The translations under genes and the position numbers were made by a program. Of a stretch of 64,000 bases of DNA, positions 7,116 to 16,153 are shown in pieces; within the stretch, counting starts at the first letter, position 1, and the number at the start of each line of letters is the position of its first letter. This stretch comes from JAJPHU01 sp035553375 (lineage in GTDB: Bacteria; Planctomycetota; Planctomycetia; Gemmatales; Gemmataceae): contig DATNCY010000378.1 of the NCBI GenBank assembly GCA_035553375.1, positions 1 through 64,000 of the forward strand, in the 5' to 3' direction. The notes beneath the pieces were generated by a model. The model had not been told where the DNA came from, made no database searches, and worked only from the letters and a program-made list of their open reading frames with translations.

Positions 7116-9155
7116 ATGAACAGAATGTGGTTTGCTGGTCTGCTGCCTCTCCTCTTGGCCGCGGCTCCCGCTCAGGCACAGGGTTCAAAGTCCGCTGAAA
7201 CCGTTCCCGCGCCCAGCAACATTCGAGGCGCGGAGTATCCGCGCATCCATTCCGATCTGCGGGTGACGTTCCGTATCAAGGCGCCGGACGCCAAGAAGAT
7301 CGAGTTCGGATTTTTTACCCCCAAGCGGTATCCCGCGGAGAAGGACAAGAAGGGTTTCTGGACCGCGACCACGGACCCACAGGTGCCGGGGTTCCATTAC
7401 TACAGGGTTTTCATCGACGGCGTGGAGGTCAACGACCCTGCCAGTGAGACGTTCTACGGCACCGGCAAGGAGACCAGTGGCATCGAGATCCCGGAAAAGG
7501 GTGTCGATTTCTATCTCCCCAAAGATGTGCCGCACGGCGAGATCCGGGAGCGCTGGTATCATTCCAAGACAACCCAGCAGTGGCGTCGCATCTTTGTCTA
7601 CACACCGCCCGGCTACGACAGCAACCGCGAGACGCGCTATCCGGTGCTCTACTTGCAGCACGGTGGCGGCGAAGACGAACGAGGTTGGCCGAACCAGGGG
7701 CGCGTCGGCTTCATCCTGGATAATCTGCTTGCCGAGCGGAAGGCGAAGTCCATGATCGTGGTCATGGAGCAGGGCTATGCGCGTCGGCCCAGTGAGGCGG
7801 CCCCCTCTCCAGCCCGGCCGGCCGCGACGGGGCCGAATCGCCCCGCGCCCCGCGATTTCAGCCGGCGGTTTGCGGCCTTCGAGGAGGTGATGGTTAAGGA
7901 TCTAATCCCGATGATCGACGCGACCTATCGCACCATCCCAGATCGAGAAAATCGGGCGATGGCCGGGCTTTCCATGGGTGGCATGCAGACGTTCCAGATC
8001 ACGCTCAAGCATCTGGATCTGTTCGCTTACATCGGCGGTTTCAGCGGGGCGGGCGGAGGCTTCGGCGGTGCCCCCTTTGACCCGAAGACGGCCCACAACG
8101 GCGTCATGGCGGACGCGGGCGCGTTCAACAAAAAGGTGCGTCTTCTCTGGCTGGGCATTGGCACGGCCGAGGGAAAGCGGATGTACGACAGCGTGAAGAG
8201 CTACCACGAGGCGCTGGGGAAGGCCGGGATCAAGCACACGTACTACGAATCGCCCGGCACGGCGCACGAGTGGCTGACGTGGCGCCGCTGCTTGCACGAG
8301 TTCGCTCCGCTCCTGTTTGTGAACGTGCCCGCTGTTGTCCGGCCCGGCAGGCCGCAACGGGGCGCCATCGTGCTGAACCCCGATGACAAACCTGCGTTTC
8401 CCGATCCACCCGCCGGGTTTGACAAAGGGAGCATGGACGTGCCGCACGGCAAGTTGGAAATGGTTTCCTACGAATCCAAGTCGGTCGGCACGACACGCAA
8501 GATGCAGGTCTATACGCCGCCGGGCTACTCCAAAGAGAAAAAGTATCCGGTTCTGTATCTGCTGCACGGCATCGGCGGCGATGAAACGGAATGGCAGCGC
8601 TTCTGCAAGCCTAACATCCTCCTCGATAACCTGCTGGCCAAGGGAAAGATCACGCCCATGATCGTGGTCATGCCCAACGGCCGCGCGCAAAAGAATGACC
8701 GGGCCGAGGGGAACGTCTTCCGCTCTGCACCGGCCTTCGCGGCTTTCGAGCAGGACCTGCTGAAGGACGTGATTCCGGCAATCGAAGCACGCTACTCGGT
8801 GCAAGCGGACCGTGCGCACCGGGCGCTGGCCGGTCTCTCCATGGGGGGCGGCCAGGCTCTCAACTTTGGACTGGCGCACCTCGATACCTTCGCCTGGGTC
8901 GGTGCCTTCTCCGCAGCGCCCAACACGAAGCCTCCGGCGCAGCTGGTGCCCGATCCGGCGGTTGCCAAGAAAAAACTGAAACTGCTCTGGCTCGCCTGCG
9001 GCAAGAAGGATGGCTTGATCCGCATCAGTCAGGGTGTGCATTCTTACCTGAAGAAAAAGGACGTTCCACATGTGTGGCATGTGGACGGCAACGCGCACGA
9101 CCCGACGGAGTGGCGGAACAATCTGTATCTCTTCTCGCAACGAATTTTTCGCTGA
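7116..9155 (+). CDS. Secreted double-domain esterase (Fes/XynZ-type)
   Basis: 679 residues with a signal peptide (about 1-22, ending AQA). An N-terminal E-set/CBM48-like module (about 25-145) is followed by two complete esterase-D-type alpha/beta hydrolase domains in tandem. Each has its own nucleophile elbow GLSMGG, with serines near residues 286 and 575, and its own C-terminal histidine motif (GTAHEW and GNAHDPTEW). The halves are clearly related, for example PVLYLQHGGG against PVLYLLHGIG. Feruloyl or acetyl-xylan esterase activity is typical of the family; the true ester is unknown. AGGGAGG precedes the ATG. Duplicated esterases in one chain are unusual. Confidence 0.88.
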   Translation: MNRMWFAGLLPLLLAAAPAQAQGSKSAETVPAPSNIRGAEYPRIHSDLRVTFRIKAPDAKKIEFGFFTPKRYPAEKDKKGFWTATTDPQVPGFHYYRVFIDGVEVNDPASETFYGTGKETSGIEIPEKGVDFYLPKDVPHGEIRERWYHSKTTQQWRRIFVYTPPGYDSNRETRYPVLYLQHGGGEDERGWPNQGRVGFILDNLLAERKAKSMIVVMEQGYARRPSEAAPSPARPAATGPNRPAPRDFSRRFAAFEEVMVKDLIPMIDATYRTIPDRENRAMAGLSMGGMQTFQITLKHLDLFAYIGGFSGAGGGFGGAPFDPKTAHNGVMADAGAFNKKVRLLWLGIGTAEGKRMYDSVKSYHEALGKAGIKHTYYESPGTAHEWLTWRRCLHEFAPLLFVNVPAVVRPGRPQRGAIVLNPDDKPAFPDPPAGFDKGSMDVPHGKLEMVSYESKSVGTTRKMQVYTPPGYSKEKKYPVLYLLHGIGGDETEWQRFCKPNILLDNLLAKGKITPMIVVMPNGRAQKNDRAEGNVFRSAPAFAAFEQDLLKDVIPAIEARYSVQADRAHRALAGLSMGGGQALNFGLAHLDTFAWVGAFSAAPNTKPPAQLVPDPAVAKKKLKLLWLACGKKDGLIRISQGVHSYLKKKDVPHVWHVDGNAHDPTEWRNNLYLFSQRIFR

Positions 9156-9296
9156 GAGGCGATCGGGAAAGACGGGAACGTGCGGAGAAAACCTTCCGAC
9201 TCCAACGAATGCGCAGGCTTGCCGCGCAGCCGATCATTTTCCGAATTTGTAATTCGGAAGATTGCTAATTTCGTACTGTGCCAAGGGGCTGACAAC

Positions 9297-12200
9297 ATGA
9301 AAAACTCGCTGATTCAAGCTATCCCGCCCAACAATACGTCGAAAGTGTTAGGGTTCATCTGTGGCCTGCTGGCTTTATTGGTTTCCCCAGCATACGCCGA
9401 ATCGCCGCGCATCAAGGTGCTGTTTCTTGGCGACAACGGCCATCACAAACCCAGCGAACGCGCCGCCGATTTGATGCGGCCCTTCGCACGCGCCGGCATC
9501 GATATGGCCTACACGGACGATCTGAATGATCTCAATAAGGATAACCTGTTTCGCTACGACGGCCTCATCATCTATGCCAACCACACCAAAATTTCGCCCT
9601 CGCAGGAAGAGGCTCTGCTATCGTTCGTCGAGAACGGCAGAGGACTGATTGCCTTGCACTGCGCCTCGTACTGTTTCCTCAATTCGCCCAAGTATATCTC
9701 GCTGGTCGGCGGGCAATTTCAGAGCCACAAGACCGGCGTGTTCCGCACGCGCATCGTGGACGCCAAACATCCCGCCCTGAAGGGCGTCAAGGAGTTTGAA
9801 GCATGGGACGAAACCTATGTGCATCATCGGTTGGCCGGTGATCGCCACGTCCTAATGGTCCGTGAGGAGGACGGCAAACGCGAGCCGTGGACGTGGGTAC
9901 GGAAGCAAGGCAAGGGCCGGGTTTTCTACACGGCTTCGGGACACGATGAACGAGTCTTTCGCAATGCGGACTTCCAGCATCTCGTAATTCAGGGCGTTCG
10001 CTGGGCGGTCGGCCGGCCCAATCACGAGTATGTCACCAAACCCTTTGAGTATCTGGAGGGCGAACTGCCGAACTATCGCGCCGGTCGCGGCGCGCGCTTG
10101 CACAAGATGCAGGCGCCGCTGTCGCCGGCCGAGTCGATGAAGCATCTCAGCGTGCCGGGCGATTTCCGTGTCGAGTTGTTCGCGTCCGAACCGGACATTG
10201 TCAAACCTATCGCCATCAACTGGGATGCGCGCGGCCGGGCCTGGATCGCCGAATCGCTCGATTACCCCAACAACAAACGCCCCGACGGTGAGGGGCACGA
10301 TCGCATTTTGATCGCCGAGGATACCAACGGCGACGGCAAGGCCGACAAGTTCACCGTTTTCGCCGACAAACTCAGCATTCCGACCAGCATGGTCTTCGCG
10401 GGCGGCGGTTTAATCGTCGCGCAGGCACCACACATGCTGTTTTTGAAGGACACCGACGGCGACGGCAAGGCCGATGTGCGCAAGACGCTGTTCACCGGCT
10501 TTCGCATCAACGACACGCACGCGGGGCCGAGCAATTTGCGGCTCGGGATCGATAATTGGATTTACGCCACAGTCGGCTATGCGGGTTTTGAAGGGGTCGT
10601 CGGCGGCAAGCGCCATCGTTTTGGCCAAGGCATTTTTCGTTTCAAGCCGGACGGTTCCGAGCTAGAGTTTTTGGGTTCCACGAGCAATAACACCTGGGGG
10701 CTTGGTCTTGGCGCGACGGGCGAAATCTTCTACTCGACGGCCAACGGCGAACACTCGTCGTATCTGGCGATCCCCAATCGCTACTTCGAGTCGGTGCGAG
10801 GTCTACTCGGCAAAGGCACGATCCGCATGGCCGACTACCGGAACATTCATCCGATAACGGCGATCCGTCAAGTAGATAACCACGATGGTTTCACCGCTGC
10901 CGCCGGTCACGCCGTCTACACGGCGCGACAGTTTCCGCAATCTTACTGGAACCGCATGGCCTTCGTCGCCGAGCCGACCGGCCATCTCGTGGCCATGTGC
11001 AAACTCGACAAACAGGGCAGCAACTTCGTCACACACGATCGTTTCAATTTGCTGGCCAGCACCGACGAATGGACGGCCCCCATCGCGGCCGAGGTCGGTC
11101 CCGATGGCGCGGTGTGGGTACTCGACTGGTACAACTACATCGTCCAGCACAATCCAACGCCGCCCGGTTTCACGACCGGCAAGGGGGCCGCTTACGTCAC
11201 GCCGCTGCGCGACAAGAAACATGGCCGTATCTATCGCATCATCAACGGAGCGGCGAAAACTCCGGCCACCGTCGATCTCGAAGCGGCTACGCCCGCGCAA
11301 CTCATCGCCGCGCTCGAAAATGAAAATATGTTATGGCGTTTGACTGCGCAGCGCCGGCTCGTTGATCGTGGCAAAACAGATGTGCTGCCCGCGCTGGTCA
11401 AACTGATTGAACACAATACGAACACTTTCGATCTCACGGGTGAGAATGCAGTCGTCGTCCACGCTCTTTGGACCATGCACGGCCTGGGTGCCTTCGCCAA
11501 ACCCGATGCGAAAACGGCGAAATTGCTTCACGACAATCTGAAACATATTGCCCCCGGTGCCCGCTGTGCGGCGTTGGGCGTCCTGCCGCGCACGCAGGAA
11601 TCTGTGAAGGCGATTCTGGCGGCCGATGTCCTGAAGGACCGTCAACCGCTGGTGCGGCGGGCTGCTTTGCTGGCTCTGAGCGAGATGCCGGCCACGAAGG
11701 AAGCGGGTGCCGCCGTTCACGCACTCTTGATGGTGCCGGAGAACGACAAGGATCGCTGGATTCCGCTGGCGGCCACCTGCGCCGCCGCTCGCCATGACAT
11801 TGGCTTTTTGACGGCAGCCTTGACGAACGGCCGGCGTAAGCCGACTGGTACAGACTCCACCAGCCTGGTGACATCGGCCGCTCGCCAGACTCTGCGCGTC
11901 GTCGCCGAGCATTACGCTCGTGGAGATACGCATGGCTCCTTAAGCGATCTTCTTAAGCTCTTGAAGGATGCCAACCCTGTTGATACGGACATGCTCCTTG
12001 AAGGTTTCGCCGCCGGTTGGCCGAAGGGCAACACTCCGAAACTGGACGACTCCAGCCGTGACGCATTGGTTGCTCTGATGCCGCGTCTTGGTGCCAACGG
12101 ACAATTGCACCTGGCGACACTGGCCGGGCGTTGGGGACTTGCCCCGCGCTTCGAGAAAGCGCTGGCTGGCCTACGCAAAACGCTCCTCGCCGTCGTCGCC

Positions 12201-13634
12201 GACGAGAAGCGCTCCGAGAAGGAACGCATCGAGTCCGCCCAACGGCTGGCGCAGATGCAACCCGATCGCGCCGTGCTGGAAAGCCTGCTCGCCGAGGTAT
12301 CGCCGAAAGCGAGTCCGGCGTTATCGTCTGGGATTCTCGACGCCGCGGGACAGGCGACCGCGCCCGAACTTGGCCGCATCCTCATCGAACGCTGGAACCA
12401 GTTCACGCCGCGCGTTCGCCAGCAGGCCGCCGCCATCCTGCTGCGCCGCCCCGAATGGTCCACGGTCTTGCTCGATGCGCTGGACAAAGGCACCGTCCCG
12501 GCCACCGATCTCAGCCTCGATCAAGCGCAACAGTTGACCAATCATCCCGACAAGAAACTTGCCGCGCGCGCTCATGCCATTCTCGCGCGCGGCGGCCGGC
12601 TGCCCAGTCCCGACCGTCAGAAGGTACTCGATGAATACACCCCGCTTGTCGAGAAGACCGGCGACGCCCGCAAGGGTTTCGAGGTGTTCAAGAACATCTG
12701 CGCCAAGTGCCATCGCCACGGCGACACCGGCGAGACCATCGCCCCGAACCTGACCGGCTTCAACGTCCATCCCAAGAGCAAAATCCTGCAAAAGATGCTC
12801 GATCCCAATCGTTCGGTCGAGGGCAATTATCGCCAATACACCGTTACGACGAAGGCCGGCCGTGTCTTCAACGGCCTGCTCGCCTCCGAGACGAAGACGG
12901 CCATCGAAGTGGTGGACACTGAGGCCAAGCGACACGTCATCCTCCGCGACGACATTGAGGAAATGCTCGCCTCCAATCGCACGATCATGCCCGAAGGATT
13001 CGAGAAACAGTTGAGCAAGGACGACATCGTTAACGTGCTGGAGTTCCTGACGGCCAAGGGCAAATATGTACCAATTCCCCTCGATAAAGTCGCTACCATT
13101 GTCAGCACGCAGGGCATGTTTTACAGCAAGGACGCGCCCGCCGAGCGGCTGATCTTCCGCGACTGGAAAGCGAAGACGTTCAACGGCGTACCCTTCCAAC
13201 TCGTCGATCCGCGCGGCAGTCGCGTCAAGAACGTCATTTTACTTCACAGCACGAACGGCACGATTCCGCCGAAGATGCCGAAGTCGGTGGTGCTGCCTTG
13301 TAACACGCCGGCGCGGACGATCCACTTCCTCAGTGGCGTCAGCGGTTGGGGTTCTCCTGGCGGCGACAAAGGTTCCGTGTCGATGATCGTGCGTCTGCGC
13401 TACGCCGACGGCAAGACGGAAGACCATCCCTTGAAGAATGGCGAACAGTTCGCCGACTACATCCGCCGCGTGGATGTACCAGGATCACAATTCGCGTTCG
13501 ATCTACGCGGCCGGCAGATTCGCTATCTGGCGGTGACGCCGGAGCGCGGAGAGACGATCAAGGAGATTGAGTTGCTGAAAGGGCCGGATCGCACGGCACC
13601 GGTGGTCATGGCGGTGACGGTCGAGACGCGGTGA
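9297..13634 (+). CDS. Secreted ThuA / PVC dehydrogenase / HEAT / cytochrome c fusion
   Basis: 1445 residues, exported by a signal peptide (about 1-30). A ThuA-like glutamine-amidotransferase fold spans about 34-240. A PVC-type membrane-bound dehydrogenase propeller spans about 281-650, with DTNGDGKADKF-type calcium loops. HEAT repeats lie at about 655-1085. A haem domain has C1135-A-K-C-H1139. A C-terminal beta domain (about 1260-1445) resembles NPCBM-like sugar-binding modules. Such proteins are thought to oxidise sugars or alcohols and pass electrons to the haem; this is family-level inference. ATG 9297 has AAGGGG upstream. A 63-base decayed palindrome is inserted in frame in the HEAT region (11824-11886). 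The acyl carrier protein gene begins three bases after its stop. Confidence 0.9.
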   Translation: MKNSLIQAIPPNNTSKVLGFICGLLALLVSPAYAESPRIKVLFLGDNGHHKPSERAADLMRPFARAGIDMAYTDDLNDLNKDNLFRYDGLIIYANHTKISPSQEEALLSFVENGRGLIALHCASYCFLNSPKYISLVGGQFQSHKTGVFRTRIVDAKHPALKGVKEFEAWDETYVHHRLAGDRHVLMVREEDGKREPWTWVRKQGKGRVFYTASGHDERVFRNADFQHLVIQGVRWAVGRPNHEYVTKPFEYLEGELPNYRAGRGARLHKMQAPLSPAESMKHLSVPGDFRVELFASEPDIVKPIAINWDARGRAWIAESLDYPNNKRPDGEGHDRILIAEDTNGDGKADKFTVFADKLSIPTSMVFAGGGLIVAQAPHMLFLKDTDGDGKADVRKTLFTGFRINDTHAGPSNLRLGIDNWIYATVGYAGFEGVVGGKRHRFGQGIFRFKPDGSELEFLGSTSNNTWGLGLGATGEIFYSTANGEHSSYLAIPNRYFESVRGLLGKGTIRMADYRNIHPITAIRQVDNHDGFTAAAGHAVYTARQFPQSYWNRMAFVAEPTGHLVAMCKLDKQGSNFVTHDRFNLLASTDEWTAPIAAEVGPDGAVWVLDWYNYIVQHNPTPPGFTTGKGAAYVTPLRDKKHGRIYRIINGAAKTPATVDLEAATPAQLIAALENENMLWRLTAQRRLVDRGKTDVLPALVKLIEHNTNTFDLTGENAVVVHALWTMHGLGAFAKPDAKTAKLLHDNLKHIAPGARCAALGVLPRTQESVKAILAADVLKDRQPLVRRAALLALSEMPATKEAGAAVHALLMVPENDKDRWIPLAATCAAARHDIGFLTAALTNGRRKPTGTDSTSLVTSAARQTLRVVAEHYARGDTHGSLSDLLKLLKDANPVDTDMLLEGFAAGWPKGNTPKLDDSSRDALVALMPRLGANGQLHLATLAGRWGLAPRFEKALAGLRKTLLAVVADEKRSEKERIESAQRLAQMQPDRAVLESLLAEVSPKASPALSSGILDAAGQATAPELGRILIERWNQFTPRVRQQAAAILLRRPEWSTVLLDALDKGTVPATDLSLDQAQQLTNHPDKKLAARAHAILARGGRLPSPDRQKVLDEYTPLVEKTGDARKGFEVFKNICAKCHRHGDTGETIAPNLTGFNVHPKSKILQKMLDPNRSVEGNYRQYTVTTKAGRVFNGLLASETKTAIEVVDTEAKRHVILRDDIEEMLASNRTIMPEGFEKQLSKDDIVNVLEFLTAKGKYVPIPLDKVATIVSTQGMFYSKDAPAERLIFRDWKAKTFNGVPFQLVDPRGSRVKNVILLHSTNGTIPPKMPKSVVLPCNTPARTIHFLSGVSGWGSPGGDKGSVSMIVRLRYADGKTEDHPLKNGEQFADYIRRVDVPGSQFAFDLRGRQIRYLAVTPERGETIKEIELLKGPDRTAPVVMAVTVETR
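11824..11886. repeat. In-frame copy of the GAACGGCCGGCGTAAGCCGG palindrome inside a gene
   Basis: This stretch matches the left arm and loop of the intergenic palindrome at 24032-24106 (ACGGCCGGCGTAAGCCG, CTGGTA and TCCACCA all shared), then resumes at its right end (CGGCCG, CTCGCC). About 14 bases of the right arm are missing. The result is 63 bases, or 21 codons, without a stop. It adds the residues TNGRRKPTGTDSTSLVTSA to the HEAT region. Confidence 0.7.
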
Positions 13635-13637
13635 GAA

Positions 13638-13964
13638 ATGACGGTATCCTCTCGAACCCCTGAAGGTCTGCCGCATCGTTGCCCCGTCTGTGGCAAGATA
13701 GCCGCTTTGGAGCCGTCTTATCCAGACGGCGACTCCCTTTGTCCGGCTTGCGGTCATTTGTTATGGTGGTTTCGGGATCGCTATGGTGAATCGGTGCAGT
13801 TGAGCAGTTCGTTTCGCGACGAGATGGATTCGCTGGATATGGTTGAGTTGGTAATGGAACTAGAGGAGGAGTTTCATGTCACCATCCCCGACGATGAGGC
13901 CGAACGGATCAAAACAGTCGAAGAGGCGATTCGGTTTATTGAGAGACACCGCAGTGGTTCCTAA
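13638..13964 (+). CDS. Acyl carrier protein with N-terminal zinc ribbon
   Basis: 108 residues. C15-P-V-C18 and C35-P-A-C38 form a zinc ribbon; residues about 50-105 form an ACP helical bundle. Serine 65 in MDSLDMVE is the expected phosphopantetheine site, followed by the acidic helix ELVMELEEEFHVTIPDDEA. ACPs carry acyl groups as thioesters for fatty acid, polyketide or other synthases. A zinc ribbon on an ACP may serve in partner docking; its role is unknown. It starts three bases after the giant upstream gene and ends three bases before the sulfotransferase gene, so these are co-transcribed. Confidence 0.85.
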   Translation: MTVSSRTPEGLPHRCPVCGKIAALEPSYPDGDSLCPACGHLLWWFRDRYGESVQLSSSFRDEMDSLDMVELVMELEEEFHVTIPDDEAERIKTVEEAIRFIERHRSGS

Positions 13965-13967
13965 ACA

Positions 13968-14708
13968 ATGCACCACCAACCTTTGCGTATCGCCATGTGG
14001 TCGGGACCACGCAACATCTCCACGGCGTTGATGCGTTCGTGGGGCAATCGGCCTGATACATTCGTCTGCGACGAACCCTTCTACGCGCATTACCTTGTGC
14101 AAACGAAGATCACCCATCCCGGCGGTGATGAGGTTATTCGTCATCAGGAGAACGATTGGCGCAAGGTGGCCGGCTGGCTGACGGGGCCAATTCCCGAAGA
14201 CAAGACTATCTTCTATCAGAAGCACATGGCCCATCATCTGCTGCCGAATATGGAACGCGGCTGGCTAAACGAGGTGACGAATTGTTTTCTCATCCGCGAG
14301 CCGCGCGAGATGCTGACATCGCTGTTACACTTCCTGCCGCAACCGACCCTGGCCGACACAGGCTTGCCTCAACAGGTCGAAATCTTCCGGCAAGTCCAGG
14401 AACGCACCGGCAAGACGCCCCCGGTCATTGATGGCCGTGATGTACTCGACAATCCGCGCCGCATACTCGGTCACTTATGCGACGCGTTACATGTGCCATT
14501 CACGGAGGCGATGTTATCGTGGCCTGCGGGACCACGAAGCACCGATGGCATCTGGGCGAAATACTGGTATGCCGCCGTCGAAAAAACTACCTCGTTCCAA
14601 CCGTACACGCCCAAGCCCGATCAAGTCCCCGAATCACTGAAGCAAGTACAAGAAGAGTGCGAGAGACTGTACCACGAACTGTACCGCCACCGCTTGCATG
14701 CAACATGA
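13968..14708 (+). CDS. Sulfotransferase-like protein
   Basis: 246 residues. The N-terminus IAMWSGPRNISTALMRSW is the PAPS 5'-phosphosulfate-binding loop of sulfotransferase-like proteins, and LIREPREMLTSL matches the 3'-phosphate motif (R..R.....S). Homologues occur fused to class IV aminotransferases, as I recall from plant branched-chain-aminotransferase-like proteins. Here the aminotransferase is a separate gene just downstream, with a GxxExxY repeat unit lying between the two. The acceptor is unknown. Confidence 0.8.
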   Translation: MHHQPLRIAMWSGPRNISTALMRSWGNRPDTFVCDEPFYAHYLVQTKITHPGGDEVIRHQENDWRKVAGWLTGPIPEDKTIFYQKHMAHHLLPNMERGWLNEVTNCFLIREPREMLTSLLHFLPQPTLADTGLPQQVEIFRQVQERTGKTPPVIDGRDVLDNPRRILGHLCDALHVPFTEAMLSWPAGPRSTDGIWAKYWYAAVEKTTSFQPYTPKPDQVPESLKQVQEECERLYHELYRHRLHAT

Positions 14709-14714
14709 TGAAGA

Positions 14715-15215
14715 ATTTCACCACGGAAAACACGGAAAGAACGGAAAAAAGACAAAAGGCAAAAGGCAAAAAAGCAAGAGGAGACTTCCATGACGCTTCT
14801 GCACGAACAAGAGAGTTATGCGATTCTCGGCGCTTGTTTTGAAGTGTACAAGGATAAGGGTTGTGGATTTTTGGAAGCGGTATATCAGGAATGTCTTGAG
14901 TTGGAACTGAGTTTTCAGACCATCCCCTTCGTACCGCAGTCGGAACTGCAATTGTTGTACAAGGGGCGAACATTGAAACAGACCTATAAACCAGATTTCA
15001 TCTGCTTTGACAAGGTAATCCTGGAGATCAAGGCTGTCTCTGCCCTGGACGATGAACATCGCAAGCAAGTCCACAATTATCTGAAAGCCACGGGTTTCCG
15101 GCTTGGGATGTTAATCAATTTTGGTCATCATCCTAAGCTCGAATTTGAGCGCATCGTCCGTTGATTCTTCTCTCTTGTATTTTTTCCGTTCTTTCCGTGT
15201 TTTCCGTGGTGAAAT
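14715..15215. mobile_element. 501-bp unit: 36-bp inverted repeats around a GxxExxY gene
   Basis: The arms 14715-14750 and 15180-15215 are perfect 36-base reverse complements, starting ATTTCACCACGGAAAACACG. The only gene inside is the GxxExxY protein, read left to right. The unit sits seven bases after the sulfotransferase stop and 19 bases before the aminotransferase start, inside what would otherwise be a tight operon. No target-site duplication is evident. The repeat core is shared with the gene-less unit at 1779-1951. No known transposase is present; mobility is inferred from structure and position. Confidence 0.75.
14790..15164 (+). CDS. GxxExxY-family PD-(D/E)xK protein
   Basis: 124 residues. 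The family signature is G26-F-L-E29-A-V-Y32. A PD-(D/E)xK nuclease-like core follows: P68-D69-F, then E79-I-K81 in ILEIKAV. The fold is shared with archaeal Holliday-junction resolvases and restriction enzymes, so DNA cleavage is plausible, although the family's function is not established. AGGAG precedes the ATG. It is enclosed by 36-bp inverted repeats, and its base composition is more A/T-rich than its neighbours, both consistent with acquisition. Confidence 0.88.
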   Translation: MTLLHEQESYAILGACFEVYKDKGCGFLEAVYQECLELELSFQTIPFVPQSELQLLYKGRTLKQTYKPDFICFDKVILEIKAVSALDDEHRKQVHNYLKATGFRLGMLINFGHHPKLEFERIVR

Positions 15216-15234
15216 GTATTTTTGTGGTGCTGCG

Positions 15235-16134
15235 ATGTTGCAAAAATTCAATGAGAAAAACCGCGATTTGATCGTCAATATCAATGGCAAGTTGATCCAC
15301 CGCGATCAAGCCGGCGTCAGTCCCTTCGATTCCGCAGTACAAGGCGGCGATGCCGTGTGGGAGGGACTTCGCCTGTATGATGGCCGAATCTTCAAACTGC
15401 GCGAGCATCTTGATCGTTTGCGCAGTTCGGCCCTGGCAATGGCTTTCGCGGTCATCCCCTCGCACGACGAGATCATCGAGCAAATCAAACGGACGTTAGC
15501 GGCGAATGCGATGAGCGATGGCGTGCATATTCGGCTGACGTTGACGCGCGGCGTCAAGATCACGTCCGGAATGGACCCGCGCTTGAATCAAGCCGGGCCG
15601 ACGCTCATTGTGTTGGCCGAACATAAATCGCCGGTCTACGACAAGGGCGGTGTCACACTTATAACCAGCAGTGTGCGCCGGCCGCCGCCGGACTGCATGG
15701 ACCCGAAAATCCATCATTGTAATTTAATCTGCTCCATCTTGGCCAAAATCGAGGCCAACGCTGCCGGTGCCGACGATGCGATTATGCTCGATCTGCGTGG
15801 ATTTGTAGCCGAAACCAACGCCACACATGTTTTCGTTGTCTATCAGGGTGTCGTCCTGACAAGTCGAGCCGTCGCTTGCCCTGAAGGGATTACACGCGAT
15901 ACCGTACTGGAAATCTGCCGGAGCGCGGGCATTCCGCATGAGGAGAAAGATCTATCGCTGACGGAGGTTTATCGCGCCGACGAAATGTTTTGCACCGGCA
16001 CGATGGGCGAATTGGCCCCCGTCGTCAAGGTGGATGGCCGTACTATCGGCGCGGCCGCGGCCGGACCGATGACGCGCCGGCTTATAGAACTATTCCGTCA
16101 ACGCACCGACCAAGAAGGTGAGATGGTTGTTTGA
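15235..16134 (+). CDS. Class IV aminotransferase (branched-chain-aminotransferase-like)
   Basis: 299 residues, PLP-dependent fold type IV. The N-terminus FDSAVQGGDAVWEGLR is typical. DPKIHHCNL followed by ILAKIEAN is the region of the PLP lysine; the lysine of PKIHH is the likely Schiff-base residue. The usual spacing K-x-x-x-N is changed to K-x-x-x-x-N, as I recall for the plant BCAT-like subfamily. GFVAETNATHVF and GTMGELAPV are the cofactor-phosphate loops. ATG 15235 lacks a good ribosome site, perhaps because the repeat unit just upstream has separated the gene from its native leader; an ATG at 15214 inside the repeat is in frame. GH81 starts 20 bases downstream. Confidence 0.85.
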   Translation: MLQKFNEKNRDLIVNINGKLIHRDQAGVSPFDSAVQGGDAVWEGLRLYDGRIFKLREHLDRLRSSALAMAFAVIPSHDEIIEQIKRTLAANAMSDGVHIRLTLTRGVKITSGMDPRLNQAGPTLIVLAEHKSPVYDKGGVTLITSSVRRPPPDCMDPKIHHCNLICSILAKIEANAAGADDAIMLDLRGFVAETNATHVFVVYQGVVLTSRAVACPEGITRDTVLEICRSAGIPHEEKDLSLTEVYRADEMFCTGTMGELAPVVKVDGRTIGAAAAGPMTRRLIELFRQRTDQEGEMVV

Positions 16135-16153
16135 TCGCTCCGGGAGAATCGTC

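Noticed and set aside
7902..9140. Minus-strand ORF of 412 codons
   Set aside because: Antisense to the double esterase, whose motifs are clear; histidine- and arginine-rich composition is typical of a shadow frame.
12321..13199. Minus-strand ORF of 292 codons
   Set aside because: Antisense to the haem and HEAT regions of the 9297-13634 gene, without motif support.
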